Part shown: positions 54,838 to 63,848 of the stretch, in pieces
Numbering within the stretch: position 1 is the stretch's first letter
Layout: every line of letters begins with the position of its first letter
From: Pseudarthrobacter siccitolerans
Lineage (GTDB): Bacteria; Actinomycetota; Actinomycetes; Actinomycetales; Micrococcaceae
DNA length: 64,000 bases
NCBI RefSeq assembly: GCF_001046895.1
Contig: NZ_CAQI01000044.1
Span: forward strand, 425,690 to 489,689
Direction of reading: 5' to 3'
The notes under the pieces: generated by a model
The model's input: the letters and a program-made list of their open reading frames with translations, nothing else
Told to the model about the DNA's origin: nothing
The model's database searches: none
Made by a program: the position numbers and the translations under genes

Positions 54838-56607
54838 CTACTTAGCGGCTACCGTACCGGACGGCTCGGCCTCGGAAGAACCGGCACCCTGGACGGCGGC
54901 CGTGTCGGCGCCCTCCTGGTGGTCCAGTGCCGCCTTCACCAGGCCTGCGAACAGCGGGTGCGGCCTGGTGGGGCGCGAGCTCAGTTCGGGGTGTGCCTGG
55001 GTGGCCACGTAGTACGGGTGGACGTCGGCGGGCAGCTCGACGAACTCCACGAGCTTGCCGTCCGGGGACGTGCCGGAGAAGACGAGGCCCTGGGCGGCAA
55101 TCTGGTCGCGGTACTTGTTGTTCACCTCGTAGCGGTGGCGGTGGCGTTCGCTGACGGTGGTCTTGCCGTAGGTTTCGGCGATGACCGAGCCGGCGTCGAG
55201 CTTGGCTTCGTACAGGCCCAGGCGCATGGTGCCGCCGAGGTCGCCGCGGCCTTCCACAAACTCCAGCTGCTCTTCCATGGTGGCGATGACCGGGTACTTG
55301 GAGTCCGGCTCGAATTCGCTGGAGGACGCGCCTTCCATCCCCACCACGTTGCGGGCGTACTCGATCACCATGCACTGCAGGCCCAGGCAGAGTCCCAGGA
55401 CCGGCAGTTTGGTTTCGCGGGCGAACTTCAGGGCGCCCAGCTTGCCCTCGAGTCCGCGGATGCCGAAGCCGCCCGGGACGCAGATGGCGTTGACGCCGTC
55501 GAGTGCCTTGATGGCGCCTTCGCGGGTTTCGCATTCGTCCGAGGGGACCCAGCGGATCTTGACCTTGGTGTCGTTGGCGAACCCGCCGGCGCGCAGGGCT
55601 TCGGTGACGGAAAGGTAGGCGTCCGGCAGGTCGATGTACTTGCCGACCAGCGCGATTTCCACGTGGTGCTTGGGGTTGTGGACAGCTTCGAGGAGTTTGT
55701 CCCAGCTGGTCCAGTCCACGTCCTTGAACGGAAGGTCCAGGGCCCGCACGATGTAGGAATCCAGGCCCTGGGAGTGCAGGGTCTTGGGGATGTCATAGAT
55801 GCTGGGCGCATCGGCGGCGTTGACCACGGCGTCGATGTCGACGTCGCACATCCGGCCGATCTTTTCGCGCATCGCCTCGGGCACTTCGCGGTCCGAGCGG
55901 ATGACGATCGCTTCGGGCTGGATGCCGATGGAGCGCAGCGCGGCGACGGAGTGCTGGGTGGGCTTGGTCTTCAGTTCCTGGGACGGCCCGATGTACGGAA
56001 CCAGCGAGACGTGCAGGAAGAAGACGTTGGTCCTGCCGATGTCCTGGCGGACCTGACGGGCCGATTCGAGGAACGGCTGGGATTCGATATCGCCTACGGT
56101 GCCGCCGATTTCGGTGATGATAACGTCCGGGGCGTTTTTGCCTTCGGCGGGCAGGCGCATGCGGCGCTTGATCTCATCGGTGATGTGCGGGATGACCTGC
56201 ACGGTGTCACCGAGGTATTCGCCGCGGCGTTCCTTGGCGATGACGGTGGAGTACACCTGGCCGGTGGTGACGTTGGCGGAGCCTTCGAGGTTTTCGTCGA
56301 GGAAGCGCTCGTAATGTCCGATGTCCAGGTCCGTCTCGGCGCCGTCATCCGTGACGAAGACTTCGCCGTGCTGGAAGGGGTTCATCGTGCCCGGATCCAC
56401 GTTCAGGTAGGGATCGAGCTTCTGCATAGTTACAGACAGGCCACGTGCCCGCAGCAGATGACCGAGGCTTGATGCCGTCAGTCCCTTACCGAGCGAGGAC
56501 GCCACACCACCGGTTACGAAGATGTGTTTGGTCGTCTTGGACGAGCCCGGGAACCGGGAATTTACACGGGAATTTGATCGCTGCACCACGGAATTCGAGC
56601 CTATCAT
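54838..56607 (-). CDS. pyrG: CTP synthase
   Basis: Makes CTP from UTP with glutamine. The N-terminal synthetase domain starts [40 protein letters not shown] follows; the class I amidotransferase has the cysteine in [15 protein letters not shown]. The start is uncertain within a 50-base stretch: ATG 56607 is used; GTG codons at 56589 and 56586 (reading VVQRSNS and VQRSNS) are reasonable. It ends 26 bases before the Nudix gene. The C-terminal 25 residues are low complexity. Confidence 0.95.
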   Translation of the reverse strand: MIGSNSVVQRSNSRVNSRFPGSSKTTKHIFVTGGVASSLGKGLTASSLGHLLRARGLSVTMQKLDPYLNVDPGTMNPFQHGEVFVTDDGAETDLDIGHYERFLDENLEGSANVTTGQVYSTVIAKERRGEYLGDTVQVIPHITDEIKRRMRLPAEGKNAPDVIITEIGGTVGDIESQPFLESARQVRQDIGRTNVFFLHVSLVPYIGPSQELKTKPTQHSVAALRSIGIQPEAIVIRSDREVPEAMREKIGRMCDVDIDAVVNAADAPSIYDIPKTLHSQGLDSYIVRALDLPFKDVDWTSWDKLLEAVHNPKHHVEIALVGKYIDLPDAYLSVTEALRAGGFANDTKVKIRWVPSDECETREGAIKALDGVNAICVPGGFGIRGLEGKLGALKFARETKLPVLGLCLGLQCMVIEYARNVVGMEGASSSEFEPDSKYPVIATMEEQLEFVEGRGDLGGTMRLGLYEAKLDAGSVIAETYGKTTVSERHRHRYEVNNKYRDQIAAQGLVFSGTSPDGKLVEFVELPADVHPYYVATQAHPELSSRPTRPHPLFAGLVKAALDHQEGADTAAVQGAGSSEAEPSGTVAAK

Positions 56608-56721
56608 CAAATGCGCCTTCCACGGGTCCGGCAAACTGTTTCGCCAAATGATCCAGTCTGCGTGTCCGGGCGTCCCGGAAGCAAGGGGTGGTTTCTCCTC
56701 GCCAACCCCTTGCTGGCCCTG

Positions 56722-58461
56722 TCAGGCCCGTTGTGGCAGGAGTTTGGCGTCGTCCAGCAGTTCCTGCGCGTGCGCCTGGGCCGATTCCGAGTCCTCCTGG
56801 CCGGCCAGCATGCGGGCCAGTTCGCGGACCCGTTCGGGGCCGTCAAGGAGGCGGACATCACTTGAGGTGAACCCGGTGGCCGTTTTGCCGTCGGCTCCCC
56901 TGACGGAGGTTTTGGTGACGGTGATGTGCTGGTCCGCGAAGGCGGCCACCTGCGGCAGGTGCGTGACCACCAGCACTTGCACGTGCCTGGCCAGCATGGC
57001 CAGCCTGCGGCCGATTTCGACGGCGGCACGTCCGCCCACGCCTGCGTCCACTTCGTCGAAGACGAACGTGGGGACGGGATCCACGGCGGCCAGCACCACT
57101 TCGATGGCCAGCATGACCCGTGAAAGCTCACCGCCGGACGCGCCCTTGCCCAGCGGTCTGGCGGGGGCACCCGAGTGCGGCTGCAGCAGGAAGCTGATCT
57201 CGTCAGCACCGTGCGGTCCCAGCTGCCCGGTGGGCTCGAGGTTGATCAGCAGGGTTGCGTCGGCCATGGCGAGGGCCTTGAGCTCGGCGCTGACCCGGGT
57301 GGACAGTTCCTTGGCGGCCTTGGCCCTGATCTTGCTGATGGCGGCCGCCTGCTTCTGCAGGTCCGCCTCGGCCCGGACCACTTCAGCGTCCAGCGTTTCG
57401 ATCCGGGTGGAATCGTCCTGCAGTTCGTCGAAGCGCACGCGGGATTTCTCTGCCCACTCAAGCACTTCGTCGATGGACGGGGCATACTTGCGGATCAGCT
57501 TGGCCAGGACTGCCCGCCGGTCCTCGATCTCCGCGAGGCGTTCCGGCCCCTCAGTGTCCAGGCTGGCCTGGTAGCTGGCGAGATCGGTGGCGATATCGTT
57601 CAGCAGGAAGCCTACTTCGGCCAGGCGGGCTGCCGCGGAGCCGAGTTCGGCGTCGTGTTCGGCGACGTGTTCCAGCGTCCGCTTGGCGGCGTCCACCAGT
57701 GTGGTGGCGTCGCCCGCTTCGCCGAAGTCCTCCGCGATCAGCGCCTGGTGTGCCGTGCTGGCCGCAATCCGCAGCTCCTCCACGTTGGCAAGCTTCACCG
57801 CTTCAGCCTTGAGGAGCTCGTCCTCCCCCGGCTGCGGGTCCACCTCGTCGATTTCGGCGAGGGCGGCCTCCAGGGACTCTGCTTCCCGGAGCCTGTCCCG
57901 GGCTGCGCTGCGCAGCTCGTCCAGCTCTGCCTGGCTGGACTTCCAGTGGTTGTACAACTCCTGGTAGCCGGCCAGCGGGCGCGCCAGGGAGTCGCCGGCA
58001 AACTTGTCCAGCGCACCGCGCTGTGCCGCGGCGCCCTTGAGCCGGATCTGGTCCGACTGGCCGTGAACCACCACCAGGGTCTCGCCGATCTCGGCCAGGA
58101 CGCCCACAGGGGCGGCCCTTCCGCCCAGGAAGGCACGGCTGCGTCCGTCCGCACCCAGCCGGCGGGCCAGGATCAGTTCCGCGCCGCCGTCGAACTCTTC
58201 CGCCTCCCCGCCTGCCTCCAGCGCACGTTCAATGGCGGGATGCCCGGCGTCGAGCTTCAGCACTGCCTCGGCAGTTGCGCTCTTGGCGCCGCTGCGGACG
58301 GCGCCGGCGTCAGAGCGGGCACCCAGGAGGAGGCCGACGGCGGTGACCACCATGGTCTTGCCGGCGCCGGTCTCGCCGGTCACCACGCTCAGCCCGGGGC
58401 CCAGCGGCAGTGTTGCGTCGGTGATGACGCCCAGATCGCGGATTCTCAGTTCTTCAAGCAT
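56722..58461 (-). CDS. recN: RecN, double-strand-break repair protein
   Basis: SMC-like ATPase. N-terminal LRIDLGV-type LRIRDLGVITDATLPLGPGL and Walker A VVTGETGAGKTMVVTA; long coiled-coil centre; signature GASGGELSRVMLAIE and Walker B TFVFDEVDAGVGGRAAVEIG. 579 residues. It follows nadK after three bases. Confidence 0.95.
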   Translation of the reverse strand: MLEELRIRDLGVITDATLPLGPGLSVVTGETGAGKTMVVTAVGLLLGARSDAGAVRSGAKSATAEAVLKLDAGHPAIERALEAGGEAEEFDGGAELILARRLGADGRSRAFLGGRAAPVGVLAEIGETLVVVHGQSDQIRLKGAAAQRGALDKFAGDSLARPLAGYQELYNHWKSSQAELDELRSAARDRLREAESLEAALAEIDEVDPQPGEDELLKAEAVKLANVEELRIAASTAHQALIAEDFGEAGDATTLVDAAKRTLEHVAEHDAELGSAAARLAEVGFLLNDIATDLASYQASLDTEGPERLAEIEDRRAVLAKLIRKYAPSIDEVLEWAEKSRVRFDELQDDSTRIETLDAEVVRAEADLQKQAAAISKIRAKAAKELSTRVSAELKALAMADATLLINLEPTGQLGPHGADEISFLLQPHSGAPARPLGKGASGGELSRVMLAIEVVLAAVDPVPTFVFDEVDAGVGGRAAVEIGRRLAMLARHVQVLVVTHLPQVAAFADQHITVTKTSVRGADGKTATGFTSSDVRLLDGPERVRELARMLAGQEDSESAQAHAQELLDDAKLLPQRA

Positions 58462-58464
58462 GGT

Positions 58465-59490
58465 TCACTTTGCGGTTGAGGGATCGGGATCGATATCCGG
58501 CTGCCCGCTGCCCGGCACCTGGAGCGGCGGCATGGGACGGGGCGTCCGGACGATGGGAATGGGGCCGGTGTGGATGGCTTCAGCCTTGGGGACAGGGCCC
58601 CGCCAGCCGTGGATGGGCAGCTCGAATTTGCGGACCAGCCGGGCCGAAAAGGGAGTCTGGTGGGTGCGGGCAAGCCGCACCGGGGTGGCTGATTTGGTGA
58701 CCTCCACGCGGGCGCCCGGAGGCAGGTCCACCGAGCGCCGGCCGTCGCACCAGAGGACGCCCTGGGCATCGGTCCGGCCCAGGACTTCGACGGCGAGGCG
58801 TGAGCGGGGCGAGACCACCAGGGGCTTGGCGAAGAGCGCGTGGGCGCTGATGGGCACAATGACCAGGGCTTCCACCTCCGGCCAGACCACCGGGCCGCCG
58901 GCAGAAAAGGCGTAAGCGGTGGAACCTGTGGGGGTGGCGAGCACGATGCCGTCGCAGCCGAAGGAGGTCAGCGGACGCTGGTCCACCTCGGTGACCACTT
59001 CGAGCATGCGTTCCCGGTTGGCTTTTTCAATGGCCGCTTCGTTCAGGGCCCAGGTGTGCCAGATCTTCTGTCCGCGCACCCAGACCTGGACGTCGATGGT
59101 CATGCGCTCTTCAACCGTGTAGTCGCGGCTGGCGATCCATTCAACGGTCTGGGCAAGGTCCGCCCGCTCGCTCTCGGCGAGGAACCCCACATGGCCCAGG
59201 TTCACGCCCAGCAGGGGCACATCGACTTCGCGGACCAGTTCGGCCGCGCGGAGGATGGTGCCGTCCCCGCCCAAGACCATCACTAGTTCGACGTCGGGCA
59301 ATTGGACGTGGTCGTGGAGCACTTCCACGGGCTGGGCCAGGTGGCCGAAGAAGCGTTCCATGTCCGCCAGTTCGGAGTCCTGCATCACCGGGACAATGCC
59401 GGAGGCGTGCAGCAAGGCGCAGGCCTCCCAGGCGGCCTTCAGTGATTCCTCGCGGCCGGTGTGGGCGAGGACCAATACGCGCCTGCTCAT
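58465..59490 (-). CDS. nadK: NAD kinase
   Basis: Makes NADP from NAD with ATP or polyphosphate. Motifs: MVLGGDGTILRAAELVR, NLGHVGFLAE and LATPTGSTAYAFSAGGPVVW. 341 residues; about 30 low-complexity residues at the end. Between tlyA and recN, as in Rv1694-Rv1696. Confidence 0.96.
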   Translation of the reverse strand: MSRRVLVLAHTGREESLKAAWEACALLHASGIVPVMQDSELADMERFFGHLAQPVEVLHDHVQLPDVELVMVLGGDGTILRAAELVREVDVPLLGVNLGHVGFLAESERADLAQTVEWIASRDYTVEERMTIDVQVWVRGQKIWHTWALNEAAIEKANRERMLEVVTEVDQRPLTSFGCDGIVLATPTGSTAYAFSAGGPVVWPEVEALVIVPISAHALFAKPLVVSPRSRLAVEVLGRTDAQGVLWCDGRRSVDLPPGARVEVTKSATPVRLARTHQTPFSARLVRKFELPIHGWRGPVPKAEAIHTGPIPIVRTPRPMPPLQVPGSGQPDIDPDPSTAK

Positions 59491-59503
59491 CAGGTTCCGC
59501 TCT

Positions 59504-60319
59504 CTAGTGGTTGTGCCAGATAGTTCCGAGCAAGGCAGCGGTGGCTGCGTCTCGCTCTTCGATCTTAGGCAACTCTTGGCTCATCCTGCGCTTTATCCAC
59601 AGGAAGTATTCGACGTTTCCGTCCTGGCCGGGCAGCGGGCTCTGCGCGAGGCCACGCAGATCCAAGCCCGAATCGAGGGCTGCCCGGGCCACTTTTTCCA
59701 CCGCCATCCGCCGCTCCCGCTGCGATGTGACCACTCCGGTGCGTCCCAGCCGGTCCTTGCCGATCTCGAACTGCGGCTTCACCATCAGCACCAGGTCGCC
59801 GCCGGGTTCGGTGCATTCCGCCAGGGGCCGGACCACCAGGGTCAGGGAAATAAAGGACAGGTCAGCCACGGTGAGCGCTGCCGGGCCGCCAATGTCGGTG
59901 GGAGACATGTACCGCACGTTGAGTCCCTCGTGGACTTCCACGCGCGGGTCTTCCCGCAGCCGGGGCACCAACTGGCCGTGCCCGACGTCGACCGCCACCA
60001 CGTGCGCGGCGCCCCGCCGCAGCAGGACATCAGTGAAGCCGCCTGTGGAGGCTCCGGCGTCAAGGCACCTTTTCCCGGCGGCCTGCACCTCGGGAAATGC
60101 TTCCAGGGCGCCGGCCAGTTTGTGCCCTGCCCGGCTCACATAGGTGTCCTGTTCGTCATGCTGGACCACGAGGTCCTTGTCCTCGGCGACCTGGAGTGAT
60201 GCCTTCTCGAGAACCTGGCCCGCTGAGCTCACTTTTCCTTCGGCGATCAGCGAGGCGGCGTGGGTGCGGGACCTGGCGAGGCCGCGGGCCACCAGGGCCT
60301 GGTCGAGCCGCAGCGGCAT
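59504..60319 (-). CDS. tlyA: TlyA, rRNA 2'-O-methyltransferase
   Basis: Methylates 16S and 23S rRNA; in mycobacteria it gives capreomycin sensitivity. N-terminal S4 domain (RLDQALVARGLARSRTHAAS) and a FtsJ-like domain with CLDAGASTGGFTDVLLRRGA and VADLSFISLTLVV. 271 residues. Its start shares one base with the preceding small gene. Confidence 0.94.
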   Translation of the reverse strand: MPLRLDQALVARGLARSRTHAASLIAEGKVSSAGQVLEKASLQVAEDKDLVVQHDEQDTYVSRAGHKLAGALEAFPEVQAAGKRCLDAGASTGGFTDVLLRRGAAHVVAVDVGHGQLVPRLREDPRVEVHEGLNVRYMSPTDIGGPAALTVADLSFISLTLVVRPLAECTEPGGDLVLMVKPQFEIGKDRLGRTGVVTSQRERRMAVEKVARAALDSGLDLRGLAQSPLPGQDGNVEYFLWIKRRMSQELPKIEERDAATAALLGTIWHNH

Positions 60320-60588
60320 CAGGCGCCACCGTCCGAGGGGCCACTGTTTGAAGGATCCATACTTGCGGGGTCCGCGCTTGCGGGGTCCGTGTCCAGGGCT
60401 GCCCGCAGGTTGTCATGCAGTGCGTTATAGACCTCTTCGTGATCCGCAACGGGAATCCCGGGTAGGCCATCCAGGGGTGCGAGGGCGCGGTGGACCAGCT
60501 GGTCGGTCACCCCGTGCTGGCTGTTCAGCGGCCAGTCCGGGGAGGGCTGGGCTGCTGCGGATTCGTCAGGGGCGCTCAGCTCAGTCAT
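60319..60588 (-). CDS. Small acidic hypothetical protein upstream of tlyA
   Basis: 89 residues: a helical middle (VTDQLVHRALAPLDGLPGIP and HEEVYNALHDNLRAALDT) and a short DPAS/DPSN tail made of a GGGTCC-type direct repeat. A small gene occupies the same place in M. tuberculosis (Rv1693), so it is probably real. Function unknown. Coupled to tlyA by a shared base. Confidence 0.7.
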   Translation of the reverse strand: MTELSAPDESAAAQPSPDWPLNSQHGVTDQLVHRALAPLDGLPGIPVADHEEVYNALHDNLRAALDTDPASADPASMDPSNSGPSDGGA

Positions 60589-60597
60589 CCAACCAGC

Positions 60598-61587
60598 CTA
60601 GTGATCCAGCCACGCCAGTTTTGGTTCCTGTGCCGTGGAGGCGTCCGGGGTGGCCGCCCACCATGCTGCACAGGCGGCGCGCCAGGCGTCGAGGCTGTCC
60701 TTACTGCCAATGATGCCCACGGCTCCGTTGGCCACGCGCGCGGTGGCTTCACCGCACGTGTAGGTGCCGTCGTCGTGCGTTACCTCGGGGTAGGGGCGGT
60801 ACAGGTCCGTGAGGTCGTTGATGATGTAGTCGGGCCGTTCGGCGGCACGGGCGGCAAGGATGGTGCGCCGCGTGTCGACGCCGGTCAGGACAGCGACGGT
60901 GGCGAAGCCGGCGTTATTGCCGCCCAGGATATCCGTGTCCAGCCGGTCCCCCACCACCAGCGGGCGCTCTGCTCCGAGCCGCTTGGCGGCTGAGTGGAAG
61001 AGCGGAGCCTCCGGCTTGCCGGCCACGCGGGGCGTCTGGCCCGTGGCGGCCGTCACTGCGGCCACCAGCGTTCCATTGCCGGGAGCGATGCCGCGGGCCT
61101 GCGGGATGGACATGTCCGTATTGGTTGCCACCCACAGCGTTCCAGCCGAAACAACGTAGGAGGCCTCGGCTAGTTCTTTCCAGCCGATGGCCGGGTTGAA
61201 GCCCTGGACCACTGCCACCGGTTCCTCGTCCTGGCTGTACACCGGCACCAGGCCCACGAGTTCGATTTCCTGGGCCAGCGCCGGGCTTCCGGTAATGAGC
61301 ACGCGGGAGCCCGGGGGCAGCTCTGAAGCCAGCAGCTCCGCAGCAGCCTGTGAGGAGCTGACCACTTGGTCGTCAGCTGCGGGTGCGCCCAGCTCACGGA
61401 GGTGCGCGGCCACCTGCGCCGGGGTCCGCGACGCGTTGTTCGTCACATAGCCCAGGCCGACGCCGATCCCCGCCAGCTGCTGCAGTGATTCCACCGCCCC
61501 GGGGATGGCGTGCGGGCCGGCGTACACCACACCGTCCAGGTCCGCGAGCAGAGCGTCGAACCGGGAGATCAGGGTTGCTTCAGTCAT
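60598..61587 (-). CDS. HAD-superfamily phosphatase, NagD-like
   Basis: Sugar- or nucleotide-phosphate phosphatase. Nucleophile motif LLADLDGVVYAG near residue 14, YVTNNASRTPAQVA, and the C-terminal VVGDRLDTDILGGNNAGFAT with the metal-binding aspartates. 329 residues. Corresponds to Rv1692; it ends nine bases before the small gene. Confidence 0.92.
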   Translation of the reverse strand: MTEATLISRFDALLADLDGVVYAGPHAIPGAVESLQQLAGIGVGLGYVTNNASRTPAQVAAHLRELGAPAADDQVVSSSQAAAELLASELPPGSRVLITGSPALAQEIELVGLVPVYSQDEEPVAVVQGFNPAIGWKELAEASYVVSAGTLWVATNTDMSIPQARGIAPGNGTLVAAVTAATGQTPRVAGKPEAPLFHSAAKRLGAERPLVVGDRLDTDILGGNNAGFATVAVLTGVDTRRTILAARAAERPDYIINDLTDLYRPYPEVTHDDGTYTCGEATARVANGAVGIIGSKDSLDAWRAACAAWWAATPDASTAQEPKLAWLDH

Positions 61588-61592
61588 CCGTC

Positions 61593-63455
61593 TTAGTCTT
61601 CCCGGCGGTCCTGCTGGTCCTGCTGGTGCTCCGGAGCGTTGCCGTCCTGCAGGTCGTCTCCATTGTGGCCCAGCTCGTCGTGGCCCAACTCATCGGGTTC
61701 CAGTTCGTCGGGTTCCACTGAGTCCTCGTCCGACTCTGCGTCGTCCGAAACGAAGTAGTCCGCTTCCTGGTCATCGATGCTGGCGTCCACGGCTTCTTCG
61801 GCGGCCGGGGTTTCTGTTGCCCCGGTGCCTGCTGCCGGTGATGTGGCGGGGGCGTCAGAAGCAGCGGATGCGGTGGGTGCTGCACCGGATGCGGTGGATG
61901 CCCGGTCCAGGAGGCGGCGGCGCTCGGCCTCCTCGCGGGCTTCTTCCTCCTCGTCCCAGCCAAGGTCGATGATGTCGGGTTCTTCGTCAATGCCAAGGCC
62001 CAACGCGTTCTCAGCCACTACGGCCTGCTTCTGCCACTTGTCCGCCTCGGTGGTCCGGCCAACGGCGGCCAGTGCGTCGGCGTAGGCACGGAACAGACGG
62101 GGGCTGTAGGAGAAAGCGCGGTTCATGTCCAGCTGCGGGATCTCCAGCTCGGCGACGGCAGCATCCAACTGGCCAAGGTCGGTGCGCGCACCGGCGGCCA
62201 CGATGGCAAGTTCAACCTTGCCGGGGGCGTCCAGGTCCTGGGCTTCCTCGGACCGGACCACGTCCAGGGCGCGGTCCGGGCGGCCCAGCCCGCGTTCGCA
62301 GTCGGCCATAACGGGCAGGTGCACGTTGGAGCCGCTGATCCTGCGGTATGTCCGGAATTCCCGAAGTGCCTCGCCGTAATGGCCGGCGGCGTACGCCGTG
62401 AGACCCACGGCCTCGCGGACAGCCGCAAGCCTGCCGCCGCGCCGGCTGGCGGCCAGGGCGTGCTGGAAGGCAAGCTCAGGCTCGTCGTCAATGAGGCGCC
62501 CTGCCATCACCAGGTGCCGGGCGACCCATTCGGCACTGTTGGCCTCGAGAGTTTTGATCTGGTGCTGCGTGGCCCGGTCGAGTTCCTTGCCTGTAACATC
62601 GTCGTCGATTTGCGGAGACCGTTCCCGGTCAGGGCGGTTGGCGCTGCGGAGGTCGCGCACATTGGGTACACGGGCCGGGCGTTCTTCCTGGCGGTCGCGG
62701 CCGAAGGTGCGGGGACCGGCGTCGCCGCGGCTCTCGCCGCGACCGGGGCCACGGTCAAAGTTGCGGGGCGCGCGCCGTTCTTCCTGGCGGTCGCCGCGGT
62801 TGGGACGGTCTGCGCGGTCGCCGAACGGCTTGCGGTTTTCTCCTCCGCCAAACCCGCGGCGGTCACCTTCACCGTCGCGGCGCGGACGATCGCCGAAGGG
62901 CCGGTTCTCCCGGTCACCGTAAGGCTTACGGTCACGGTCACCGAACGGCTTGCGGTCGCGGTCGCCGGACGGCTTGCGGTCGCCACCACCGAAACCGCGG
63001 CGGTCGCCTTCGCCATCGCGCCGCGGACGATCACCGAAGGGACGGTTCTCCCTGTCGCCATAGGGCTTACGGTCACGGTCTCCAAAGGGCTTACGCTCGC
63101 CTCCGCCAAACCCGCGGCGGTCACCTTCGCCATCACGACGTGGACGATCACCAAACGAACGGTTGTCCCGATCGCCAAAAGGCTTACGCTCACGGTCACC
63201 GAACGGCTTACGCTCGCCTCCGCCAAACCCGCGGCGGTCACCTTCACCATCACGGCGCGGGCGATCACCAAAAGGCTTTTTATCGCGGTCGCCGAAAGGC
63301 TTGCGCTCTCCCCCGCCGGCTGCGCGCTTGGAGGGATCGTTGTTGTCCCGGCCTGGCCGGGAGCGGAATCCGCGGGGTTCACCGCCGGAGTTGTTGTGTC
63401 CGCGGAACCCGCCGCGATCATTCCCGCCGCGATTGCCGCCGTTGTGCTCAGCCAT
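61593..63455 (-). CDS. TPR-type protein with long RGG/GDR repeat region
   Basis: 620 residues. The N-terminal 280 residues are Gly/Arg/Asp-rich and disordered, with four repeat blocks built from octapeptides GDRxxKPF and closing with EGDRRGF. The central part (about 300-510) is helical and TPR-like (WVARHLVMAGRLIDDEPELA, AVGLTAYAAGHYGEALREFR, RLFRAYADALAAVGRTTEAD). The C-terminus is acidic. I chose ATG 63455 (MAEHNGGNR) with AGGAGG upstream. The TPR part matches the position of Rv1691. RNA binding or condensate formation is inferred from composition only. Confidence 0.82.
   Translation of the reverse strand: MAEHNGGNRGGNDRGGFRGHNNSGGEPRGFRSRPGRDNNDPSKRAAGGGERKPFGDRDKKPFGDRPRRDGEGDRRGFGGGERKPFGDRERKPFGDRDNRSFGDRPRRDGEGDRRGFGGGERKPFGDRDRKPYGDRENRPFGDRPRRDGEGDRRGFGGGDRKPSGDRDRKPFGDRDRKPYGDRENRPFGDRPRRDGEGDRRGFGGGENRKPFGDRADRPNRGDRQEERRAPRNFDRGPGRGESRGDAGPRTFGRDRQEERPARVPNVRDLRSANRPDRERSPQIDDDVTGKELDRATQHQIKTLEANSAEWVARHLVMAGRLIDDEPELAFQHALAASRRGGRLAAVREAVGLTAYAAGHYGEALREFRTYRRISGSNVHLPVMADCERGLGRPDRALDVVRSEEAQDLDAPGKVELAIVAAGARTDLGQLDAAVAELEIPQLDMNRAFSYSPRLFRAYADALAAVGRTTEADKWQKQAVVAENALGLGIDEEPDIIDLGWDEEEEAREEAERRRLLDRASTASGAAPTASAASDAPATSPAAGTGATETPAAEEAVDASIDDQEADYFVSDDAESDEDSVEPDELEPDELGHDELGHNGDDLQDGNAPEHQQDQQDRRED
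62850..63317 (-). repeat. In-gene tandem repeats coding GDRxxKPF blocks
   Basis: Four coding blocks of 31, 39, 39 and 47 residues, differing by whole 8-residue (24-bp) steps, each ending in GDRPRRDGEGDRRGF. Such steps point to slippage or unequal exchange, so length should vary between strains. Confidence 0.85.
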
Positions 63456-63647
63456 GTGGATTCCTCCTGTTGTGAGCCGACCACTGGCGCAACTGCAGCC
63501 GCTCGTATCCGTGTTTCGTTTCCTACGCAACCCGAAATCAAGCGCTTCGAAGTCCGTACATCTTCATCAATTCTAGTGGAGTTGCCCCACCGGGCAGGAC
63601 AGGTCAACCACCAGGCAGCAGCATCGTGGCAATCTTCACACCCCCCG
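63456..63647. other. Upstream region of the TPR gene
   Basis: Noncoding. A minus-strand TAGAAT (63575-63570) could be the -10 of the TPR gene, giving a leader of about 105 bases; no convincing -35 is seen. The 32-bp repeat array begins directly beyond it. Confidence 0.45.
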
Positions 63648-63775
63648 GACGCTCTCTCACTTGATGCGGTGTTTGGGCTGACGCTCTCTCACTTGATGCG
63701 GTGTTTGGGCTGACGCTCTCTCACTTGATGTGGTGTTTGGGGTGTCGCTCTCTCACTTGATGCGGTGTTCCAGTT
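63648..63775 (+). repeat. 32-bp tandem repeat array, four units
   Basis: Four head-to-tail 32-bp units with the core CGCTCTCTCACTTGATGCGG. Units 1 and 2 are identical; units 3 and 4 differ by a few bases. The period is not a multiple of three and there are no unique spacers. Confidence 0.9.
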
Positions 63776-63848
63776 GCTCTTCGGTGTGGTGGAGGACGAC
63801 GGGCGGCTGGTTCGGGACCCTGCCCGGTGAGCCGTATCTGGTGGACGG

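Noticed and set aside
62319..63713. Plus-strand open frame opposite the TPR/RGG gene
   Set aside because: Its apparent hydrophobic repeats are the reverse reading of the GDRxxKPF repeats.
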